From Poronia punctata (Eukaryota > Ascomycota > Sordariomycetes > Xylariales > Xylariaceae), in assembly GCA_022579005.1 (NCBI GenBank), contig MU401518.1, forward strand, positions 119,323 through 183,322: a DNA stretch of 64,000 bases, given 5' to 3'. This document shows positions 62,585 through 64,000 of the stretch, piece by piece. Numbering within the stretch: position 1 is the first letter of the stretch; each line of letters begins with the position of its first letter. The translations under genes were made by a program, and so were the position numbers. Below the pieces are notes generated by a model that saw nothing but the letters and a program-made list of their open reading frames with translations, had not been told where the DNA came from and searched no databases.

Positions 62585-63286
62585 TTATACCGCTGTGTGT
62601 GTAGGCCTTGTATTTGTTTGCTCTCCATAGCATCTCTTCAGCTCTTCGATAGAGGATGTGGAAAGGAATAAACACATGACTGGTACCCCTCTCAGTGCTG
62701 GTTTGCCTTCGACAGCTCTTTCGAACGGGGTCTTCATTAACTCGAATTGCCCATTGCCTTTGAACTCTTCGTCCGTATCGTGGTCTCTTAATAGTGTATC
62801 CTGGACGGCGGCTTGCCCGTCGTCACGATCGACCCGTAGGATATCTTCTCCGAGCGCGATATATTGGAACCAACGACCAGTGTCCTCGCCATCTTGGCCT
62901 TCTCCTCGGACCCACACATCTCTTTCGATTTCACGCTTGGCGATCTCAGCAATGCTCACCAGCTTGCCCACATCACAGGCTTTTGCACGTAAAAGTGAAA
63001 CCTTGCTCTTTGGTTCTGCGGTACTCGATGTTTCTTCACGGATAGGCGTGTCCGGCGGAGCGAGGGCGAGGTGACGAAGCACAGCCGATACTCTTTTTCG
63101 AATTTTTGTGGATGAAATAACGGAGAGTGGTTGGATATCGCAGCGGGCGTCAACAATGTCAAGGATTTCGAAGTCATCAGCAGAGGTAGGACACAGGCTT
63201 TCTATAAGGCAACGGCGTTTGTTGCTCAGGGTGACGGGAACTTCTATGCCGGCCGTGCTGCCAACACGTTTTCTCTTAGAAGCCAT
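62585..63286 (-). CDS. Alba-like nucleic-acid-binding domain protein
   Basis: Single-exon gene of 233 residues. The N-terminus is basic (MASKRKRVG, then SNKRRCLIES), followed by a region fitting the Alba fold as known from RNase P/MRP subunits and archaeal chromatin proteins: QPLSVISSTKIRKRVSAVLR begins the first strand and helix, KSKVSLLRAKACDVGKLVSI and AEIAKREIERDVWVRGEGQ cover the second helix, and a Trp/Phe strand (GRWFQYIALGEDIL) follows. A charged insert (VDRDDGQAAVQ to DHDTDEEFK) precedes MKTPFERAVEGKPALRGVP and a final strand VMCLFLSTSSIEELK. A role in RNase P/MRP or mRNA binding is inferred from the fold only. The assignment rests on pattern memory and is moderately sure. AT-rich block F lies about 150 bases upstream of the start. 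Confidence 0.65.
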   Translation of the reverse strand: MASKRKRVGSTAGIEVPVTLSNKRRCLIESLCPTSADDFEILDIVDARCDIQPLSVISSTKIRKRVSAVLRHLALAPPDTPIREETSSTAEPKSKVSLLRAKACDVGKLVSIAEIAKREIERDVWVRGEGQDGEDTGRWFQYIALGEDILRVDRDDGQAAVQDTLLRDHDTDEEFKGNGQFELMKTPFERAVEGKPALRGVPVMCLFLSTSSIEELKRCYGEQTNTRPTHTAV

Positions 63287-63439
63287 AAGACGCTGTTTAT
63301 GTTTATTATATGTTTAAAAACAATAGTTTTACATAGTCCACAAATACAAAGAGGTTTATCCACGGCCCCTTGCAATTAGGTTGTGACATCACGGATACTT
63401 TGCCACAGCATAAAAGTATAAATAGCCTGGCTCCTATAA

Positions 63440-64000
63440 CCCTCTCTATATATAGAATTTAGATAAGATGTTTATATTTTAGGTGTATTTCAGTACTTTT
63501 ATTATAGGGCAAAATAGGTGATAAACTATATACAATAATTAATAAACCTAATTAGTTTATAGCTTTATATTAAAGCCTAGTAATATAGCTAAAATATATA
63601 ATTATATTGTTTATTATATAAAAAAGAATTAGTTTTTTATTATAAAGTTTTTTTATATTAATTAAATAAAAAAAGACCTTTTATAAAAAAGATTTTTTAT
63701 AATAGTTTTTATTTTAGCTATATATATTTTACTATATAAACATTATATTAATTTTAAGTATTTTAAAATATATTAGTTTTAATTTCCTTTTTTAAAATAA
63801 ACTATTTTATTAAACTATTTTAAAGTTAAAATTAAACCTTTTAAACAGTGTTATAAAAAGCTTTATAAATTTAAATATAGTATTTTTATATATTTTATTT
63901 ATTTTATTTATTTTATTTATTTTATTTATTTTATTTATTTTATTTATTTTATTTATTTTATTTATTTTATTTATTTTATTTATTTTATTTATTTTATTTA
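63440..64000. repeat. AT-rich block (F), runs off the window
   Basis: Near-pure A/T DNA upstream of the Alba-like gene, continuing past the right edge. About 63600-63740 resembles the right edge of block D (about 55030-55180). It ends in a 9-bp tandem array. Confidence 0.8.
63893..64000. repeat. 9-bp tandem array (TTTTATTTA)
   Basis: Twelve perfect TTTTATTTA units run to the last base of the window, so the array is open-ended on the right. Its perfection contrasts with the decayed DNA around it. Confidence 0.97.

Overview
The window is nuclear DNA of a filamentous ascomycete (Pezizomycotina, most like a Sordariomycete). The evidence is short introns (53 to 160 nt) with GTNNGT-type donors and CTAAC or CTGAC branch points, fungal-style protein families, and sharp alternation between gene islands of ordinary GC and blocks of extremely AT-rich DNA. 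Those blocks look like repeat-induced point mutation (RIP) graveyards. No tRNA, rRNA, CRISPR or bacterial-type operon was seen. The ORFs given by simple six-frame translation are mostly fragments, so I rebuilt gene models by eye from splice signals and family knowledge. None is supported by transcripts.

Layout. 1-24.2 kb is mostly gene-bearing: the 3' part of a mitochondrial release factor 1 gene; a secreted cutinase-family (CE5) esterase; a secreted S10 serine carboxypeptidase with a probable GPI tail; a proline/glycine/tyrosine-repeat GPI cell-wall protein; an OMA1-like mitochondrial M48 peptidase; a one-domain cytochrome b5; a cytochrome P450 (minus strand); a 65-residue single-pass membrane protein in three exons; and dCMP deaminase (minus). 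Two AT-rich blocks (about 11.64-12.03 and 19.86-20.74 kb) interrupt it. 24.3-34.7 kb is a 10-kb AT-rich block holding an LTR-flanked relic. 35.1-40.0 kb is an island with ATG7 (+) and methionine aminopeptidase 2 (-). 40.1-55.2 kb is a 15-kb AT-rich block with a structurally complete LTR retroelement (323-bp LTRs, CTTAA target duplication), an opposite-strand sister LTR, and a large inverted repeat. 56.1-59.8 kb carries choline-phosphate cytidylyltransferase (+) and a Tctex1-type dynein light chain (-). 59.9-61.4 kb is AT-rich. 61.7-63.3 kb carries VTC1 (+) and an Alba-like protein (-). 63.4-64.0 kb is AT-rich and ends in a 9-bp tandem array.

The genes are mostly unrelated housekeeping and secretory functions, not a cluster. 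The most striking organisation is positional. From 21.9 kb on, genes come as four successive convergent pairs, and every large AT-rich block lies between divergent start codons (5' side) and never between convergent 3' ends. I found no convincing new enzymatic system; the retroelement architecture, the gene/AT-block layout and the uncharacterised small membrane protein are the items most worth following.
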